A stretch of DNA of 64,000 bases from positions 14,223,061 to 14,287,060 of the forward strand of contig CM038912.1 in NCBI GenBank assembly GCA_021904315.1, written 5' to 3'. The position numbers and the translations under genes are program-made. The DNA is from Sphagnum magellanicum (Eukaryota > Streptophyta > Sphagnopsida > Sphagnales > Sphagnaceae). Shown here one piece after another: positions 60,881 through 64,000 of this stretch (positions are counted from its first letter, which is position 1; every line of letters begins with the position of its first letter). Under the pieces are notes generated by a model. The model ran no database searches. It was not told the origin of the DNA and was given only the letters and a program-made list of their open reading frames with translations.

Positions 60881-62755
60881 GATATTTGTCTTTGATTGGT
60901 GCATGAAATGATACTACTGGAACATGAGTTTTTAAGCATTGACATTCCCTGTCTGACTGCTGCAGTCAAATCGGTTTTTGAATTGCTGCTTCTTATCCAC
61001 ATCACATCTGGTGATATAATAGAGAAGTGAATCCAAATTCTTGCACATGATTGTAACAGATTTTGAGTTTGCAACTTGCTTTATCTTCTATGAAACTGGT
61101 CTATTCAAATACTTGAAGAATCAGATGAAACAACCCTTTTAACAGATTTCCTTAACAACTTTGAATTCAAGGTTATATTTCTTGAAAGGAAGTATGTTGG
61201 TTGCCTCACAAATTTAACTGTGTTGGACCTATTTTGGAACTACAAGGTTGTTACATGTAGGAGCATTATCCAGCATAATGATCAAGGCAGGCCAGTTCAG
61301 CAAGGCCTCTGCTGTACAGGTTCACCCTGTGCGGAGGTGTTTCACAAAACAGAATGCCTGCCTGCAAGGGTCAAAATGATGGACGGAAGGAAGGAGGGTC
61401 ATAATGAAGTTTTAAGCCATTCTTGGGTTTAGTCATTCAACCCTTCCATTTGTCATGTATGTATCCAACGCTCCCATTTAAGTCTAAAGGGCCAACATGA
61501 TTTTGTTGGATATTTGTCAGTTGTATATATATATTTATAAGCTTAATGGAGGTTTGGGACAAATATGCTACAAATTTCTATTTCACAGTTTAAACGAGTT
61601 ATGGAGAGAAAGGTTATGTTGTAAAACTTTCTTTTATGGCTATTCAAAACTACACATCTGTTTCATCCAATGATGAAATCTACATGCAAGGGAGCCCATG
61701 ATGGTTCGGAACATCTCAAAATGATAAAACAAATACTCTTCTTTAATAATAGGGTAATTCCGTGACCATTTTTACCAGTATCCAATACCAACTCTATTAA
61801 ATCAACATGTGAAACCATCAAGGGATCCTTGACATCTAACACAATCAAATAAGAAGTTTAACATTTTCTTGGTCTTTATCCATAATTTAACTTCAATTCA
61901 GGCTAATGAATTAACCAATTAGCTAGGGACATTGTTTCAAGTGCACGGTAAAGTGTCAAGTGGAGGGGGTATTCTCAAAATAGGGGCTTATGATGAGGTT
62001 GTAATCAAGTCTAGCCTTGCACTTTGGGAATGCCCCCTTGCCACCTTAGGCTTTAGCCATCATAAGCCCAAGGGGAAGGTTATCATGAACCTAAATATAT
62101 GTAGGTCGTGAAACATAGGAGGGGGAGGGTTCTTATGTTTACTACTTAAAAGCAAGAGGGATCATACACCTACTTGTGTTTATTCCATAAGAGCAAGAGA
62201 CATCTTACACCTACAAGATATGACCAAATTGGTTTATCGACATGTTCCTTAATAAAAGTTAAGTGAAAACCTAATCAAGAATAAAAGTTTGAGCATCCAA
62301 TGGTATGTATTCGAAAAACTAATATTCTATAGGCAAAGGTGGCCACCAAGGAAGTTAGGATTTCCCAATCAAATAGGGATTTCCCAACTTGTTTGCAAGA
62401 GAAATGAAGTTTGTGTTTCACTTAGAGCTTTCAAGAAACACATGATATTTGAAGAATCAAGAGTCATAAGCTGAAGGAGATGAAGGTACTAAAGTGGAGG
62501 TAATCTGATATATATTATGGAGACTTATGCCATTGGCCAAAGTATATTAAACTTGTTGTAACATCACTCATTCCAGTATTATTCCAATTGAAGTGGGCTC
62601 CACCTTTGAAGTTCTTATAACGATTATCTTTAAATTCTTAATTAATTTCTAAAGCTAGAAATTGTTTCAAGTTCAATAACATTTGCTTTGTTGGTTTGAA
62701 AATTGCAAAAATGATAAACATGCACATTGTCTTACTAGACATTTTTCAACAATAC
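60881..62755. other. 3' flank of the AKR gene and AT-rich intergenic DNA
   Basis: The first 600 bases are less AT-rich and probably include the 3' UTR. A TATATATATA run is at 61526-61535. Two diverged copies of AGCAAGAGRSATC(A/T)TACACCTAC occur about 60 bases apart near 62140-62215. No gene recognised. Confidence 0.5.
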
Positions 62756-62800
62756 CAAAGGGGGAGGGATGGGGGGGGGGATGATTTGGGAAGGTTATGA
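62756..62800 (+). other. G-rich tract, possible G-quadruplex
   Basis: On the plus strand GGGGGAGGG, then AT, then an uninterrupted G-run of about 10, and GGG after a short spacer, in otherwise AT-rich DNA. The layout could form a G-quadruplex. No gene is adjacent. Confidence 0.5.
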
Positions 62801-64000
62801 CATGGTCACATTCACACATAGAATACAAGTATTTAAATATGTAGATACAAAAAGGTTAAGTTTTAGGCTTCAAGTAGACATCATTTTAAAATTGAATAAT
62901 TGATATAACACTAAGGATATGAAAACATTTGAATTACATCACATTGATGGTAATAAATGTTCCACCATTCCACAATATTGGGGGCTATAAAATGTGCTAT
63001 TAATTTCAAGGAATGTGGATTACAATTGGAATTTTTCGAAATATCAAACCAAATTCAATTCACTTTTAGCATGTTCTTTATGTTGTGAGCCTAAATTTGG
63101 ATCAAATGTATGTTCTTTAGATTTATCCAAAGTTTATGGCTTCAAACTATTCAACGCATAATTTGTGTCATCATGTATGTATGTTATGCCATCCACTAAA
63201 ATAACCACTTCTTGCAAGCCTAGGTACCTCAATCTCCCCTACCCACCTACATGAAAAGGAAAAACCTTTACAATTATTTTTTGAATACCCTTTCAAAATC
63301 TTCAACTTATTTACCATTATATTTTTTTCCACATACCTTTTGAAATTTCCTTTTCAAAGTGAAGCTTAAAATCAAATTCTAAAGATTAATTTGACTATTG
63401 AAATACATTCAATAAATTTAGAGGTTTTTTCTCCATGGGGTTTTATTAATTATGGGACAACATATATTCCAATGATGATGATAATTGGAATTGGTTCATG
63501 TGAACCAAGTATAAGGTGCATTAGTTGTCATCACTATGACAAATCCAACGTCATGGACTTGACATTTCCACAATTCTAAGCATCATCAACTTGAAAAGTT
63601 TGTATGAAATTGTTTTGAAATGAAATAACTATATGAAGGGGAAGAAAGAAGGACCAATGACCGCAATGTTTTAAAGCAATGGTGAATGGTGTAAACTTCT
63701 AACGTTTTGGATGGGAGTTAGTTACAAAAAGTTTTGTGAATGATTTTTGGGGTTCCAATTTCTTGGTCTCATGATTTTATTTTTCTAACTCTTCTTGTCA
63801 TAAAAATTCAATCTAAAAAATTTTGGTTTTTGGTGAAAGAGACATGTTAAAAAAGGGGACTTTGATCTTCCTCCTCTTCCCTTTCCTTTTCAAAGTCATG
63901 GAAACTTTGTGGAAGATAACACATTTAGCACATGATTCCATGCAAAAGGCCATGAAACAAAATGTGAGTTTGATGAACTTTCATGAGAAAAACTATTGAA
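62801..64000. other. AT-rich intergenic DNA, no gene seen
   Basis: Only short chance open frames. No transposon ends, LTRs or coding motifs recognised. Confidence 0.5.

Noticed and set aside
1..64000. CRISPR arrays, operons, tRNA or rRNA genes
   Set aside because: No regularly spaced identical repeats of the right size, and no cloverleaf or rRNA signatures were recognised by eye; the gene structures are plant nuclear.

Overview
The window is nuclear DNA from a land plant with a large, repeat-rich genome. Two intron-containing plant genes sit in AT-rich sequence full of decayed transposons, and both have canonical GT-AG introns. The LDL3-type histone demethylase, the chromodomain Ty3/gypsy element and the CACTA-like ends are all plant features. 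I cannot name the species. Nothing here is bacterial, and there is no operon, CRISPR array or phage.

Layout. 1-9690: AT-rich intergenic DNA with two clusters of a 'TTGGCAA' minisatellite. 9696-9985: a tandem duplication of about 145 bp. 11565-20441 (minus): a complete gene for a lysine-specific histone demethylase of the LDL3 type. It has 14 coding exons and encodes about 1,844 aa (SWIRM, amine oxidase and an SRI-like C-terminus), with its leader and promoter extending to about 21400. 21400-29876: relic ORFs, a 150-bp CACTA-type MITE with a GTG target duplication, tandem repeats, and a short CpG-containing ORF. 29877-34647: a 4.8-kb non-autonomous CACTA-like element with clear TIRs and an AAA target duplication. 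34837-41160: a second TIR-bounded block. It encloses fragments that look like parts of at least two unrelated host genes, a trehalose-6-phosphate phosphatase (TPP) first exon and a DnaJ/ERdj3A-like exon, plus an unidentified exon on the opposite strand. 43270-50723 (minus): a decayed Ty3/gypsy chromovirus with its domain order intact. A 326-bp foldback MITE is nested in the reverse transcriptase, and a probable 918-bp solo LTR is nested in the 5' LTR. 51380-52990 (minus): a decayed class II transposase relic. 53370-53965: a perfect hairpin and a tandem array. 56990-60880 (plus): a complete six-coding-exon aldo-keto reductase gene of the aldose-6-phosphate (sorbitol-6-phosphate) reductase type (312 aa), with a 5'-UTR intron that carries a duplication of about 250 bp. 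60881-64000: AT-rich flank.

How the parts relate. The two intact genes are independent: one is a chromatin regulator, the other a cytosolic sugar-phosphate reductase. The most unusual item is the 34.8-41.2 kb block, which has the architecture of a gene-fragment-carrying (Pack-type) transposon. It has imperfect TIRs, AT-rich subterminal repeats at both ends, and a GC-richer core of exon fragments in both orientations. The TPP exon has a good splice donor, but no catalytic TPP exon is recognisable anywhere downstream in the window.
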